DNA of 64,000 bases from Hymenobacter norwichensis DSM 15439. GTDB taxonomy: Bacteria > Bacteroidota > Bacteroidia > Cytophagales > Hymenobacteraceae. Position 1 is the stretch's first letter, and the number at the start of each line of letters is the position of its first letter. The notes beneath the pieces are model-generated. The model saw only the letters and a program-made list of their open reading frames with translations, was not told where the DNA came from and did no database searches. The position numbers and the translations under genes are program-made. The stretch lies in NCBI RefSeq assembly GCF_000420705.1, contig NZ_ATVL01000006.1, positions 806,267-870,266 of the forward strand. The letters run 5' to 3'. This document shows positions 9,298 through 17,674 of the stretch, piece by piece.

Positions 9298-9697
9298 GGT
9301 ATTCAACAAAATTTCGCTCGGTCTCATACAAAGTAACCGAGAGGGTCAGATGCGCATCCAAATGCTGGCGCAACCGGTTCCAGATAACCACCGAAATATT
9401 TTCGGCCGTTGGGTTCACTTCGCGGAACTCCTCGGTGTCCAGATTCAGGTTCCGGTGGTCAAAGGTATCGAGAATCTCACGTTTAATGAGGTCACTTAAT
9501 AGCTTCATGTCATACACGTAACCGGTATCCGGGTTGATTTCACCCGTCAGGCGCACAATCAACTCGTAGTTATGGCCGTGATAGTGTGGGTTGTTACACT
9601 TTCCAAACACCCGTTGGTTTAGCTCATCACTCCAAGCGGGGTTATGAAGACGATGCGCGGCGTTAAAATGCTCTTTGCGGCAGACAGTTACAGGCAT
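9290..9697 (-). CDS. queD: 6-pyruvoyl-tetrahydropterin synthase / 6-carboxy-tetrahydropterin synthase
   Basis: Acts on dihydroneopterin triphosphate, usually making 6-carboxy-tetrahydropterin for queuosine or related deazapurines. Zinc-binding His are in FNAAHRL and HYHGHNY, the catalytic Cys is in FGKCNNPH, and the C-terminal TLYETERNFVEY carries the pterin-anchoring Glu. I take the second ATG (9697) because it directly precedes the conserved VTVCRKEHF. The overlap with folE downstream argues for translational coupling of two consecutive pterin enzymes. The biological product (PTPS or QueD) cannot be decided from sequence alone. Confidence 0.9.
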   Translation of the reverse strand: MPVTVCRKEHFNAAHRLHNPAWSDELNQRVFGKCNNPHYHGHNYELIVRLTGEINPDTGYVYDMKLLSDLIKREILDTFDHRNLNLDTEEFREVNPTAENISVVIWNRLRQHLDAHLTLSVTLYETERNFVEYHG

Positions 9698-9709
9698 AGG
9701 AGAGTACAA

Positions 9710-9953
9710 CTCTAGATTATGGGTTTTGGTTTTGGTAATTAAACAAGATACAAGAGCACTGATGAAATCTTGTTAAATGGTATTTTTGTCAGTTAAACGG
9801 TATGTGATATAATCTATTTAATAAAAGATGATTTCCTTCAAAAAAATCAACCAAGGGCGTATTAAGATGTTTTGCAAGTAGTTAAATTTGAAAAGTAGAA
9901 ATTGAAAAATCGGACATAATCGAGACTAGCGTTTCACTCACTATTTTACTCAC
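9710..9953. other. AT-rich intergenic region between divergent transcripts
   Basis: This 244 bp gap between queD (minus) and a secreted-protein gene (plus) is strikingly AT-rich next to its surroundings, with many A/T runs and no reading frame. It must carry the promoters of both flanking genes. I do not see a full TTG-N19-21-TAnnTTTG match, nor a recognisable riboswitch. Confidence 0.4.
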
Positions 9954-10661
9954 ATGAAAAAAGGCGTACTCTTATCCCTGTTGATCTTTGTGCTGACGGC
10001 AACTGGTTACGCACAAAAATCCCCCGTTGATGAAACGGATATGGCCATCAAAGGTATTCCACGCAAAGGCCAGCGTGTTACGGTTCAGCTAGACAGCAAG
10101 CGGGTAGACGAATCGTGGAAAAAGCAGCTTGATGCTCAGTTTGGCGGCAAAGTGAAAGCTGATAAAGGCGTTTATCAGATGGATGGTGTTGTTATCGAAG
10201 ATATTTCGAAAACGCCAGTTCGCGTAATCAGCAAGGTGGATGCTACGCCTACCGGCACTTCGGTTTGGTGGTCCGTTGACTTGGGCAACGCCTACCTCAG
10301 CAAGGATGCTACGCCCGTTCAGTGGAAAGCTAGCGAGAAATACCTGAAGGATTTCGCTCGCATGCTCTACCGCGAAGACCTTGCTGTGCAGGTAGCAGAA
10401 GCCGAAAAAGCGCTGGTTTCCACGCAAAACAACCATATTGCTGTAATCCAGAAGTCGGAATCTATCAAGAAGGACATCGAGAAGAACAAGATCAAAAAGG
10501 TGGAAATTCAGCAGCAGTTGGCTCAGAATGCCGCCGAACTGCTCCAGTACAACAACATGGTGGACATGAACCTGAAAGAGCAGGAAGCCGCCCGCGCCGA
10601 CATTGTGAACATGCGCGTAGCGCTGGAAGCTGTGAAGGATCGGATGAACAAGATTGAATAG
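9954..10661 (+). CDS. Secreted protein with C-terminal coiled coil, unknown
   Basis: A 235-residue protein with a Sec signal peptide (residues 1-20, ending GYAQ). The middle domain of about 120 residues contains short beta-type stretches and a conserved-looking VWWSVDLGNAYLS segment. The C-terminal 90 residues (about 145-235) are heptad-like and rich in Lys, Glu and Gln, hence a coiled coil. No named family recognised. It ends just before a strong palindromic terminator and has its own AT-rich upstream region, so it is probably monocistronic and perhaps well expressed. Confidence 0.65.
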   Translation: MKKGVLLSLLIFVLTATGYAQKSPVDETDMAIKGIPRKGQRVTVQLDSKRVDESWKKQLDAQFGGKVKADKGVYQMDGVVIEDISKTPVRVISKVDATPTGTSVWWSVDLGNAYLSKDATPVQWKASEKYLKDFARMLYREDLAVQVAEAEKALVSTQNNHIAVIQKSESIKKDIEKNKIKKVEIQQQLAQNAAELLQYNNMVDMNLKEQEAARADIVNMRVALEAVKDRMNKIE

Positions 10662-10697
10662 TGCAGCAATAAAGTAGGGAGCATAAGTAGGGTAATG

Positions 10698-10733
10698 CAG
10701 AAAAAGCCGCTTCAATTGAAGCGGCTTTTTCTG
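10698..10733. terminator. Bidirectional terminator, perfect 36-bp palindrome
   Basis: Two 18-base arms, CAGAAAAAGCCGCTTCAA and its exact complement, abut without a loop. The stem has a GC core, with A5 on one side and T5 on the other. It sits between the coiled-coil gene (plus) and the convergent pyrophosphatase-like gene (minus) and can serve both. Confidence 0.9.
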
Positions 10734-10764
10734 TGTAAGTACCTTCTGTAAAATAAACTGTGGG

Positions 10765-11349
10765 CTAGTTCATGACGGCTTTCACCTGCTGCTCAGCGGC
10801 CTTTTCGTTTTTCCAACTTACAACACGAATTTCGCCTGGCCGTCCCTGATGTAAAACCCATTGCTGAATTACGGTGCGAGCTCCGGGGTAGCGGGTTAAT
10901 AGATCCTGCCAGGTAGTTACGTCGGGGAGAATCTGCTGGCTGGGGCGGGCGGGTACGGCTAGTACCAGATGCTGTAGCTCGCCATTGTCGTCGAGGGTAA
11001 GCAGGCCGATGGGCAGTACTTCCAACACGGTACCCGCGGGCTGAGCCTCGGTGAGCACCAGGGCGGCTAAGGGCCGGGCTGCCAAGCCCAGTTGGGTACC
11101 TGGCACGAATCCCAGGTTGCCGGGGCACGGCAGAAACTCCACCACCAACTCTAGGCCCGCCCGCCGAACTGGTACAAATGTATGGGTGGTCATATCGTAG
11201 CGGCGGGCGTGGTTGGTGCCGGCGGGCATTTCTACCACCACTTGTAGCAGCTTACGGTCGGTTGAAAAGGTAGGTAGGTCCTCGTAGTGCTGCTGGCAGC
11301 CAACCAACCAACCACTCAGCCCTAATGCAAAGGCAACGAAACTTCGCAT
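10765..11349 (-). CDS. Lipoprotein related to family I inorganic pyrophosphatase, active site degenerate
   Basis: A 194-residue predicted lipoprotein (LVGC lipobox, Cys18). The body aligns with soluble inorganic pyrophosphatase: VVVEMPAG for VVIEIPAN, GNLGFVPGT for the NYGYI segment, LPIGLLTLDDNGEL for the RPVGVLKMTDEAGED segment, then LAVP and a C-terminal WKNEKAAEQQV like WENAEAA. The metal-binding aspartates of the DGDPVD loop (Asp65, 67, 70 in E. coli numbering) are replaced by LAARPLAA, and Asp102 is Leu. Catalysis is therefore unlikely; a binding or structural role is inferred. It lies 18 bp after the M1 peptidase gene on the same strand, so they are probably cotranscribed. Confidence 0.8.
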   Translation of the reverse strand: MRSFVAFALGLSGWLVGCQQHYEDLPTFSTDRKLLQVVVEMPAGTNHARRYDMTTHTFVPVRRAGLELVVEFLPCPGNLGFVPGTQLGLAARPLAALVLTEAQPAGTVLEVLPIGLLTLDDNGELQHLVLAVPARPSQQILPDVTTWQDLLTRYPGARTVIQQWVLHQGRPGEIRVVSWKNEKAAEQQVKAVMN

Positions 11350-11367
11350 AGGTAACTGTAGGGTGAA

Positions 11368-14349
11368 TTATTGTGCTAGCTCCTCATCGAGCAGCCGGAA
11401 TGGATTGAGCTGGTTGAGGCGTAACACGAAACGAATCTGGTCGGTGAAATCCTTCCGGCTCGACGGAAACCCATTGCCATACTGCGAACCAGCCACCGGG
11501 AAGTAGAAGCTAAGTACTTTCTTGAACAGGGGAAGGCTGACCCCTGCATCGTAAAACAGGCGTTGTGCGTTCCGGTCGGCTACCACCTGCGTCTTGTTTT
11601 CCGTGGCACCGAAATCGGCAAAGACTCCAAGTGAAGTAACCGGTAAATCGGCCTGCAAATTCAGTGTAGTGAGCCATCCACGGGTGGCAACAGGAATGAA
11701 GGCTTTAAAAGCGCCATCCCGTTCATCAAACTGATGGTACTGCCGAGCTAAGCTGGGCGAAATCTGCTGCCGGTCCAAGAATACGGTTTGGCGGCGGTAA
11801 TCGGGGCTGCCGCTCAAACCCATTTCAAACGGCGCCGTTTTCGATTCTTGCAAAAAGCTGCCCCCAAATAGCCGAACCGAAAATGTCTTCTTAGGAGAGT
11901 AATAGCGTAAGTGGTTGATTTCGGCGCGTACCAATCCAGCTTGTAGTCTGGAATTGTCTTCGGAAAGGCTAGGTGTGAGATAGTTGAACTCAACGTGACC
12001 TATCCAGCGGCGCACAGCGTTGTTGATGCGCAGGCCGTATTCCAACGACTGAATGCTGGCGGTTAAGCGTGTATCCTGGTCGTAAACGGTAGTGTTGGCT
12101 AACTTCACGGTGTGCTGCGCCCGGTCGTAGGCAGAGTGCGGTAGCTGCAAAGTGAGGCTGGGTTCTACCTTGCGGTACCGCTCGAAGCGTTGTACTTGCA
12201 CACCCAGGATAGCACGGCGGGTCACCTGCATCGGCAGAATGTTCAGGTTCAAAATGCCAATGCCGTTCAACTCATTGCGGTTGAAGCTGTACATAGGCAT
12301 GGCCAAGTAGCTGAACTTTTTCACGTTCAGAGGGCTGTTATAAAACGCAGCGCCCAGCATAAACTTGTCAGAAGTGTTGGCACCTAGCACTGGGAGCCAA
12401 TTAATGGCAGCTCGGTCCCAACGCTCCGGGCTAACCAGCGGCCGAAGTTTGATGGGTTCCAGTGCCCGGAAAGCCCCGTCGGTTTTAAGCTTGTCGTCTC
12501 GGCGGTTGAGTTGGGGTGTTACGTAGGTAGGGTCAGCTACCACGGCGGCTACGCCTTCTTCCTTGAACAAGAGTACGGCGCTGTCATCTTCATCGGTACT
12601 GGTGAAAGGCTGGGTCCACTTGGTTTCCAACACTTTGCCCTGGGCGTCGAGGGTGGCTACCGGAAACGGAAACGGGGCCGGCGAGTCATTGCGAACCAGT
12701 ACTTTGCGTTGCCCTTTTTCCACTTTAGACTTGGCTATTACCGCATTATAGTGGCTAGTGCCATTGAGCATAGGACCGAAAAACCAGTTTAGCTTTTGGC
12801 TGGCAGTTTCCTCGAACACCGCCTGCATGTCCTCGGGGTACGGATGCCGGAATTGCCACCGCTCATAATAGGTGTGCATAGCCGCGTCGAACTTGTCCTG
12901 CCCCAAATAGGCAGCCAGGTAGTTCAGCAATGACGCCGTTTTGCCATACATGATGATGCCATAGTTGGCTTTGCCATAGTCAGCCGAGGTAATGTTGTTC
13001 ACAGGCTGGTCGAGGCCACGGCTAGCCATTATCTGGTATGGAATCTGGCTGAGAGCAGCATTCGTGAGGCCATCGGTGCCCAAAACCCGGCCAACAGCGC
13101 CTTTAATGGGTAACCCTGACAGCATACCGCCGCCTTCACCGTGCAGCTCCGCCACCCGGTTTTCCACGTAAGAGTTCACTCCTTCGTCCATCCATCCAAA
13201 GTCTCGCTCATTGGTGGCCAGAATACCGTAAAACCAGTTGTGACCCACCTCATGCACAATAGCTGAAGGCTGCGTGACGGTCACCATAGGATATTCCATG
13301 CCCGAGCCGGCACTTAGTGCCCCGTCAACGGCCGTTGCGGCGCTGTATGGATATTCACCTACCCAGCGCGAGTAGTACACCACCGCCGAATCTACATCCT
13401 GTAAGCCTTTCAGCCACTTCTTAGCCTCCTTATTGGTGAACATCACCCAGGTGGCAACCTGACGGCCGGAGGGCAGTGTCACGCCGCTTTTCAACACGTT
13501 GAAACGCTTGTCGGCAAACCAGGCAAAATCGTGTACCCGATCTTGCACATAGCGTAGCGTTTTTGTTTCAGTAGCCGAAACGGGAAACTTCAGGTCATTG
13601 CCAAAGTCGGCATCGGTTTGCTTGAGGGCAGTGGCCGCCGCTAGCTGGTCGAGGCGGGTTTGTTCCTCGGGGTTTTGCAGCACGCCGGTAGCACCTACCG
13701 TGTAGTTGGCCGGCAGCGTAATACGAACGTCAAATGAGCCAAACTCCGAGAAAAATTCTCCTTGGTCGAGGTAGGGCATTGGGTGCCAACCTTTCCGGTC
13801 GTACACGGCTGGCTTAGGGTACCACTGGGTTATCTGGTAGCTCTGGTCAACGTGACCGAAACGGGAAAACGAATCCGGTATTTTCACCCGGAACGGCGTT
13901 GTAATGGTAACGCTAGCCCCGGCCGCCAACCGCTGAGGTAGTACCAACTTGGCCATATCGGGACTTTCGGGGTCGTATTCTAGCTTGGCCGGCTGCCCAT
14001 TAACCTGGAAGTCAAGCTGGTCGATGAAGCCTCGCTGCTCATCAGTGGCGAAGTGGAATTTGCGGCTGTCGTTGCGGAGCTGCTGCCGAGCAAATGCAGT
14101 ATTATCGTCGCGGTAGGCGTTGGGCCACAAATGAAACCAGATGAACGGTAGCGCAGAGGGCGAATTATTGGTGTACACCAGTTCCTCGCGGCCCGTGAGT
14201 GTGTGCTGCTGGTCATCTAGAGTCACGTCAATCGAATAGTTGACTTGCTGTTGCCAATAGGCAGCTGGCGCCACCGGCTTAGCAGTAGGCTGCGACGAGG
14301 CTGCCAGGGGAAGCACAAACAGGCAAAGGCCGGCGAGAAAATTTTTCAT
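11368..14349 (-). CDS. M1-family metallopeptidase with C-terminal beta-barrel-like domain
   Basis: Exported zinc aminopeptidase-like protein of 993 residues, with a signal peptide MKNFLAGLCLFVLPLAASSQ. The M1 fold occupies about residues 30-610. It has the GSGMEYP exopeptidase-type motif, HEVGH (His366, Glu367, His370) and the third zinc ligand Glu389 in WMDEG, 18 residues after the second His. The last 350 or so residues are not peptidase. They show alternating aromatic and polar beta strands and end in a DQIRFVLRLNQLNPF-type segment, as in outer-membrane barrels. The start at 14349 is preferred over 14361 because it begins the signal peptide. A TACTTTCG -7-like motif lies upstream. Confidence 0.9.
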   Translation of the reverse strand: MKNFLAGLCLFVLPLAASSQPTAKPVAPAAYWQQQVNYSIDVTLDDQQHTLTGREELVYTNNSPSALPFIWFHLWPNAYRDDNTAFARQQLRNDSRKFHFATDEQRGFIDQLDFQVNGQPAKLEYDPESPDMAKLVLPQRLAAGASVTITTPFRVKIPDSFSRFGHVDQSYQITQWYPKPAVYDRKGWHPMPYLDQGEFFSEFGSFDVRITLPANYTVGATGVLQNPEEQTRLDQLAAATALKQTDADFGNDLKFPVSATETKTLRYVQDRVHDFAWFADKRFNVLKSGVTLPSGRQVATWVMFTNKEAKKWLKGLQDVDSAVVYYSRWVGEYPYSAATAVDGALSAGSGMEYPMVTVTQPSAIVHEVGHNWFYGILATNERDFGWMDEGVNSYVENRVAELHGEGGGMLSGLPIKGAVGRVLGTDGLTNAALSQIPYQIMASRGLDQPVNNITSADYGKANYGIIMYGKTASLLNYLAAYLGQDKFDAAMHTYYERWQFRHPYPEDMQAVFEETASQKLNWFFGPMLNGTSHYNAVIAKSKVEKGQRKVLVRNDSPAPFPFPVATLDAQGKVLETKWTQPFTSTDEDDSAVLLFKEEGVAAVVADPTYVTPQLNRRDDKLKTDGAFRALEPIKLRPLVSPERWDRAAINWLPVLGANTSDKFMLGAAFYNSPLNVKKFSYLAMPMYSFNRNELNGIGILNLNILPMQVTRRAILGVQVQRFERYRKVEPSLTLQLPHSAYDRAQHTVKLANTTVYDQDTRLTASIQSLEYGLRINNAVRRWIGHVEFNYLTPSLSEDNSRLQAGLVRAEINHLRYYSPKKTFSVRLFGGSFLQESKTAPFEMGLSGSPDYRRQTVFLDRQQISPSLARQYHQFDERDGAFKAFIPVATRGWLTTLNLQADLPVTSLGVFADFGATENKTQVVADRNAQRLFYDAGVSLPLFKKVLSFYFPVAGSQYGNGFPSSRKDFTDQIRFVLRLNQLNPFRLLDEELAQ

Positions 14350-14491
14350 GCAGAACAACAAGGAACAGAACGATACAGAAACGAAAGTAACGGTCTAAAG
14401 CGTATTGCCGCGCTACAACCTTTGGTAAGCGCGCGTCGTTTGCACAAACAGTTCTTTTTCATGCTGCTCTAGCAGCCCAACTTCTTGCCCC

Positions 14492-14893
14492 ATGTCCTTC
14501 CACAAACAGCCCAAAGACGACACCCAACACCAAAACCACCTCGACGGTACCACTAAAATTTTGAGTGGCAGCTTACAGGATGAAGCCGAGCGCGCCGGCC
14601 TCGACAACGCCTTGCAGCGCTGGATTGAAGACGTAAAAGATGCCAGCAACCCCGAGCTACACCAAATTGTAGTGGATCTGCAAGCTCTGAAAGCGCATTT
14701 CGGTGGCGGCTCTATCGATAATAAGCTAGTAAGCCAATTGCTGAGCCGTTTGGGCGAAAACACTACGAAAGCGGCCATCTTTGCCGAAAATCCTAATACT
14801 GCCGAGCGAGTAACTAAGCTAGGCGAGGCGCTGACAGCAGCTGGTAAGCAGGTGCAAAACCCACAGAACGCAACTACTGAAGATGCTAGCTAG
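14492..14893 (+). CDS. Small soluble hypothetical protein
   Basis: A 133-residue hydrophilic, largely helical protein without signal or membrane segments. Residues 20-60 contain a heptad-like amphipathic stretch, and the C-terminus is rich in Gln, Asn and Thr. No family recognised. It is transcribed divergently from the M1 peptidase and closed by a very strong hairpin terminator shared with rplS, which supports it as a discrete transcript. Confidence 0.6.
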   Translation: MSFHKQPKDDTQHQNHLDGTTKILSGSLQDEAERAGLDNALQRWIEDVKDASNPELHQIVVDLQALKAHFGGGSIDNKLVSQLLSRLGENTTKAAIFAENPNTAERVTKLGEALTAAGKQVQNPQNATTEDAS

Positions 14894-14900
14894 TACAGTA

Positions 14901-14968
14901 GCAGACAATCAATAAAAAGGCCGGCCCCCTCTGTGTAGAGGGGGCCGGCCTTTTTATTGATTGTCTGC
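14901..14968. terminator. Very long perfect hairpin, bidirectional terminator
   Basis: Two perfect 32-base arms (14901-14932 and 14937-14968) enclose a four-base GTGT loop. The core AAAAAGGCCGGCCCCCTCT is flanked by T-runs in both directions. It lies between a plus-strand gene ending at 14893 and rplS (minus) ending at 14978, so it closes both the short transcript and the ribosomal operon. Confidence 0.95.
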
Positions 14969-14977
14969 TAAGTAAGC

Positions 14978-15358
14978 TTATGCAGTTACTTTTTCAATGA
15001 TGTTCAAACGACGCTCTTTGATACGAGCCGCTTTGCCCGACAAACCACGCAGATAGAACAAACGAGCCCGACGCACTTTACCACGACGAATTACTTCGAT
15101 TTTGTCGATGTTAGGCGACAGGAGCGGGAAGATACGCTCGGTACCAATTTGGTTGGAAATCTTCCGAACAGTGAAAGTTTCGCCGTTGGAGTTTGGGTTT
15201 TTGCGCTGAATTACAACACCCTGGAACTGCTGCACGCGCTCCTTGTTGCCTTCACGGATTTTTACGTGAACATTGATGGTGTCGCCGGCAGCAAACTTAG
15301 GGAAGCTGGCGCGGCGCTCCTGGGATTCCTGCTGAATAAAATCGAGTAGTACGCTCAT
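14978..15358 (-). CDS. rplS: 50S ribosomal protein L19
   Basis: Structural protein at the 30S-50S interface, 126 residues. Conserved features include [25 protein letters not shown] and the C-terminal [25 protein letters not shown] in pieces. It follows trmD on the same strand, as in most bacteria, but with a 179-bp gap that contains its own well-formed promoter. It can therefore be expressed apart from rpsP-rimM-trmD. Confidence 0.98.
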   Translation of the reverse strand: MSVLLDFIQQESQERRASFPKFAAGDTINVHVKIREGNKERVQQFQGVVIQRKNPNSNGETFTVRKISNQIGTERIFPLLSPNIDKIEVIRRGKVRRARLFYLRGLSGKAARIKERRLNIIEKVTA

Positions 15359-15414
15359 GGCTGAAAAACTGTGAAAGGACGGCCGCGCCGTCTATGGTTT
15401 CTGTTAAAGAGGCG

Positions 15415-15445
15415 CAAATATAGCGCTATGGTTTGAGGAATGCAA
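15415..15445 (-). promoter_or_regulatory. Promoter of rplS (TTG-N20-TATATTTG)
   Basis: On the minus strand, TTG at 15445-15443 is followed after 20 bp by TATATTTG at 15422-15415, an exact fit to the Bacteroidota TAnnTTTG -7 element and its -33 TTG. It stands about 57 bp upstream of the rplS start, inside the trmD-rplS gap. Confidence 0.7.
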
Positions 15446-15537
15446 CTTCCGTTGCAAGTAACTAAGCAACTGCATACTTGAGAGCTAGTATGTCTTAAAG
15501 TATACAATTGGAAATGCGGCGTAATCAACCGTTTGGG

Positions 15538-16215
15538 CTATTCCGCTAGCAAGTCGGGGCGGCGTTGGCGGGTGCGCTCTAATGCTTGCTCGTGTCGCCA
15601 AACGTCAATCTTAGGCGTGTTGCCAGAAATTAGTATCTCTGGTACTTCTTGGCCGCGCCACTCTGCTGGACGAGTATATACTGGCGGCGCCAACAGATTG
15701 TCCTGAAACGAGTCGCTCAACGCCGACTCCTCATTGCCTAATACCCCAGGCAATAGCCGGACTACCGCATCAACCAGAATAGCGGCACCAAGTTCGCCAC
15801 CGCTCAATACGTAGTCGCCAACGCTAATTTCGTGGGTGATGTATGCCTGCCGAATTCGTTCGTCTACGCCTTTGTAGTGACCGCACAAAATCAGCAGGTT
15901 TTCAGCTAGTGACAGACGGTTGACTAGCGGCTGGCGCATCGTTTCGCCGTCAGGCGTCATATAGATGATGGCATCATAGGTGCGTTGGGCCAGCAGTTCG
16001 TCGAAACAAGCAGCTATTGGCTCCACTCGCAACACCATGCCTGCCCCGCCACCAAACACATAATCATCAATCTGGCCGTGCTTGTTGATGGCGTATCGGC
16101 GTAAATCATGCAAATGAATTTCAGCCAGCCCTTTGTCCCGCGCACGCTTCACAATGGAGTGGGCAAAAGGGCTACCTAGCAAATCCGGCTGGCATGTTAC
16201 AATATCGATGCGCAT
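15538..16215 (-). CDS. trmD: tRNA (guanine-37-N1) methyltransferase
   Basis: Methylates G37 of tRNAs reading CNN codons, preventing +1 frameshifts, with S-adenosylmethionine bound in the trefoil knot. Motifs are [38 protein letters not shown] (with the catalytic Asp region) and the C-terminal [15 protein letters not shown] with [10 protein letters not shown]. The 225 residues match the family length. It starts 15 bp after rimM within the rpsP-rimM-trmD-rplS cluster. Confidence 0.97.
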   Translation of the reverse strand: MRIDIVTCQPDLLGSPFAHSIVKRARDKGLAEIHLHDLRRYAINKHGQIDDYVFGGGAGMVLRVEPIAACFDELLAQRTYDAIIYMTPDGETMRQPLVNRLSLAENLLILCGHYKGVDERIRQAYITHEISVGDYVLSGGELGAAILVDAVVRLLPGVLGNEESALSDSFQDNLLAPPVYTRPAEWRGQEVPEILISGNTPKIDVWRHEQALERTRQRRPDLLAE

Positions 16216-16230
16216 GGCAAGAGGGTTATA

Positions 16231-16812
16231 CTAGGCTTCATCGAACTCGTCGGGCTCGTCTCGCTCTCGTGAGGCAGGCGTGAGGTACACGTCTAGTAAG
16301 CCTTCGGGAAGCGCTACGTATAGCTTTTTAGCTTCTTGGTCGGCACGGGTAATCAACTCGTCTACCACCGGAATCAACACTTCCTGGCCTTTGTAGCGCA
16401 TGGCCAGCACATCTTGCTGCGGCAGTTCATAAAACGTTTCGACGGTACCTAGCTCTCCTAATTCACTGTCAACCACCGTATAGCCAACTACATCGTGAAA
16501 GTAGAACTGGTCGTCGGCTAGCTTCGGTAGCTCTGCCAGCGGGCGGTAGAGCTTGGCATTGCGCAATATCTCAGCCTCCTCAATCCGGTTGATGCCTTTG
16601 AGTTTGAGCATCACTCGGTTTTCGGCCTGTGGCTGAAGCTTCTCCACATCGTACGCAATCAATTTGCCGGGCGTAGCAGGCATTTCCAGTAGTACCGATT
16701 TCACCTTACGGTAGGCGTCGAGGTCGTCTACGTCCAGAAAGGCTATTACGAATCCTTTAAGGCCGTGTGGCTTACCGATGGAGCCAAGTAAGTAGCAGTC
16801 GTCGAGCGTCAT
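16231..16812 (-). CDS. rimM: Ribosome maturation factor RimM
   Basis: Assists 30S head assembly by binding S19. The N-terminal RimM domain has LLGSIGKPHGLKG, and the C-terminal PRC-barrel has FYFHDVVGYTVVDSELGELG and QEVLIPVVDELI. The start at 16812 is chosen because it directly precedes the conserved segment. An open frame to 16887 only reads through the inverted repeat between rpsP and rimM. The protein is 193 residues with an acidic tail. The leader between rpsP and rimM carries interleaved inverted repeats. Confidence 0.95.
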   Translation of the reverse strand: MTLDDCYLLGSIGKPHGLKGFVIAFLDVDDLDAYRKVKSVLLEMPATPGKLIAYDVEKLQPQAENRVMLKLKGINRIEEAEILRNAKLYRPLAELPKLADDQFYFHDVVGYTVVDSELGELGTVETFYELPQQDVLAMRYKGQEVLIPVVDELITRADQEAKKLYVALPEGLLDVYLTPASRERDEPDEFDEA

Positions 16813-16836
16813 GAATGAGTGGGTTAGTAAACGTGA

Positions 16837-16940
16837 AGAGGTGATTAGGAGTGAGCAATTAGAAGCCGGCGCTTTCCAATCACTCAAGTCCTAATCACCT
16901 CTCCCTCAGTTACCGGCAAAGAGCTTAGGCGCCGGCTTCT
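16837..16940 (-). repeat. Interleaved inverted repeats in the rpsP-rimM junction
   Basis: On the minus-strand transcript the order is A (16940-16929, AGAAGCCGGCGC, at the end of rpsP), B (16902-16889, AGAGGTGATTAGGA), A' (16872-16861, exact complement of A) and B' (16850-16837, exact complement of B). A-A' (12 bp) and B-B' (14 bp) are both perfect and interleaved, so they can only form together as a pseudoknot or must exclude each other. B-B' belongs to the inverted-repeat family found in other gaps of this window. Confidence 0.75.
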
Positions 16941-17467
16941 TCGGTAGTTTCGGCCGAAGCTTCAGCATCAGCGGTTTCGCCTTCAGCAGCAGGAGCTTCT
17001 ACAGGAGCCGGCGTATTTTTCTTACGCAGTGCTTCAGCACGAGCCTCTTTTACTTTGGTTTCGGCAGCCAAACGAGCGGTACGAGCGTCGTCTTTAGCAG
17101 TGCCAAGCGAAGTGCGCTTGCCTTCAATTTTGGCGTCTTTCTGCTCTTTCCAGTCGGTGTAGCGCTGGTCAGCAGTTTCCTGAGAAATAGCACCTTTGAT
17201 AACACCCAACTGCAAATGCTTACGGTAGAGCACCCCCCGATACGAGAGCATAGCACGAACGGTATCGGTAGGCTGGGCACCTTTCATGATCCAATCAAAC
17301 GCCTTATCACCATCGAAATTGATGGAAGCAGGGTTAGTATTGGGGTCGTAGGTACCTAGTTTTTCGATGAAGCGGCCGTCACGCGGAGCGCGGGAGTCAG
17401 CAACAACGATGTCGAATTGAGCGGCCTTTTTGCGGCCACGGCGGGCGAGGCGGATTTTAACTGCCAT
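16925..17467 (-). CDS. rpsP: 30S ribosomal protein S16 with long C-terminal tail
   Basis: Core S16 domain in residues 1-85 (MAVKIRLARRGRKK, DSRAPRDGRFIEKLGTYDPN, GAQPTDTVRAMLSYRG). It is followed by a tail of about 95 residues, first Lys/Arg/Ala-rich and then Ala/Glu-rich, making 180 residues in all. Extended S16 tails are usual in Bacteroidota. The ATG at 17467 begins the conserved MAVKI; the longer frame is not needed. A TACCTTTG -7 element precedes the gene. It is first in the rpsP-rimM-trmD order. Confidence 0.97.
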   Translation of the reverse strand: MAVKIRLARRGRKKAAQFDIVVADSRAPRDGRFIEKLGTYDPNTNPASINFDGDKAFDWIMKGAQPTDTVRAMLSYRGVLYRKHLQLGVIKGAISQETADQRYTDWKEQKDAKIEGKRTSLGTAKDDARTARLAAETKVKEARAEALRKKNTPAPVEAPAAEGETADAEASAETTEEAGA

Positions 17468-17521
17468 AAACCAGGTTGGTTGAAGCGACGCAACTCGTGC
17501 GTCTGATTGAAAAATGAGGTG

Positions 17522-17529
17522 CAAAGGTA
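17522..17529 (-). promoter_or_regulatory. Putative -7 element TACCTTTG of the rpsP operon
   Basis: TACCTTTG on the minus strand, 54 bp before the rpsP ATG. It matches the TAnnTTTG consensus exactly. I see no TTG at 19-21 bp upstream, so only the -7 part is supported. Confidence 0.45.
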
Positions 17530-17618
17530 AGACAAAAACCGTCAGGTGGTTGCATTGCCTCCAAAGATTTCCTAGAGTTGAATTGTAGCCCTTCTAACAG
17601 CCATTTTCTTATAAGAAA

Positions 17619-17650
17619 AAAGGGGTGGCCCCATCTGGAGTCACCCCTTT
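17619..17650 (-). terminator. Intrinsic terminator of the desaturase gene
   Basis: Imperfect hairpin with perfect outer arms AAAGGGGTG and CACCCCTTT and partial inner pairing. On the minus strand it is followed by a run of T. It lies 24 bp after the desaturase stop codon. Confidence 0.8.
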
Positions 17651-17674
17651 CCTTACGCTGTAAAGCAACTGGCA

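Noticed and set aside
9710..9953. A riboswitch (for example preQ1) before queD
   Set aside because: The region is AT-rich, but I could not find a conserved aptamer core, so no call is made.
10089..10715. 208-codon minus-strand frame opposite the coiled-coil gene
   Set aside because: It mirrors a real signal-peptide gene, has no recognisable domain and runs through the terminator; it is an antisense shadow.
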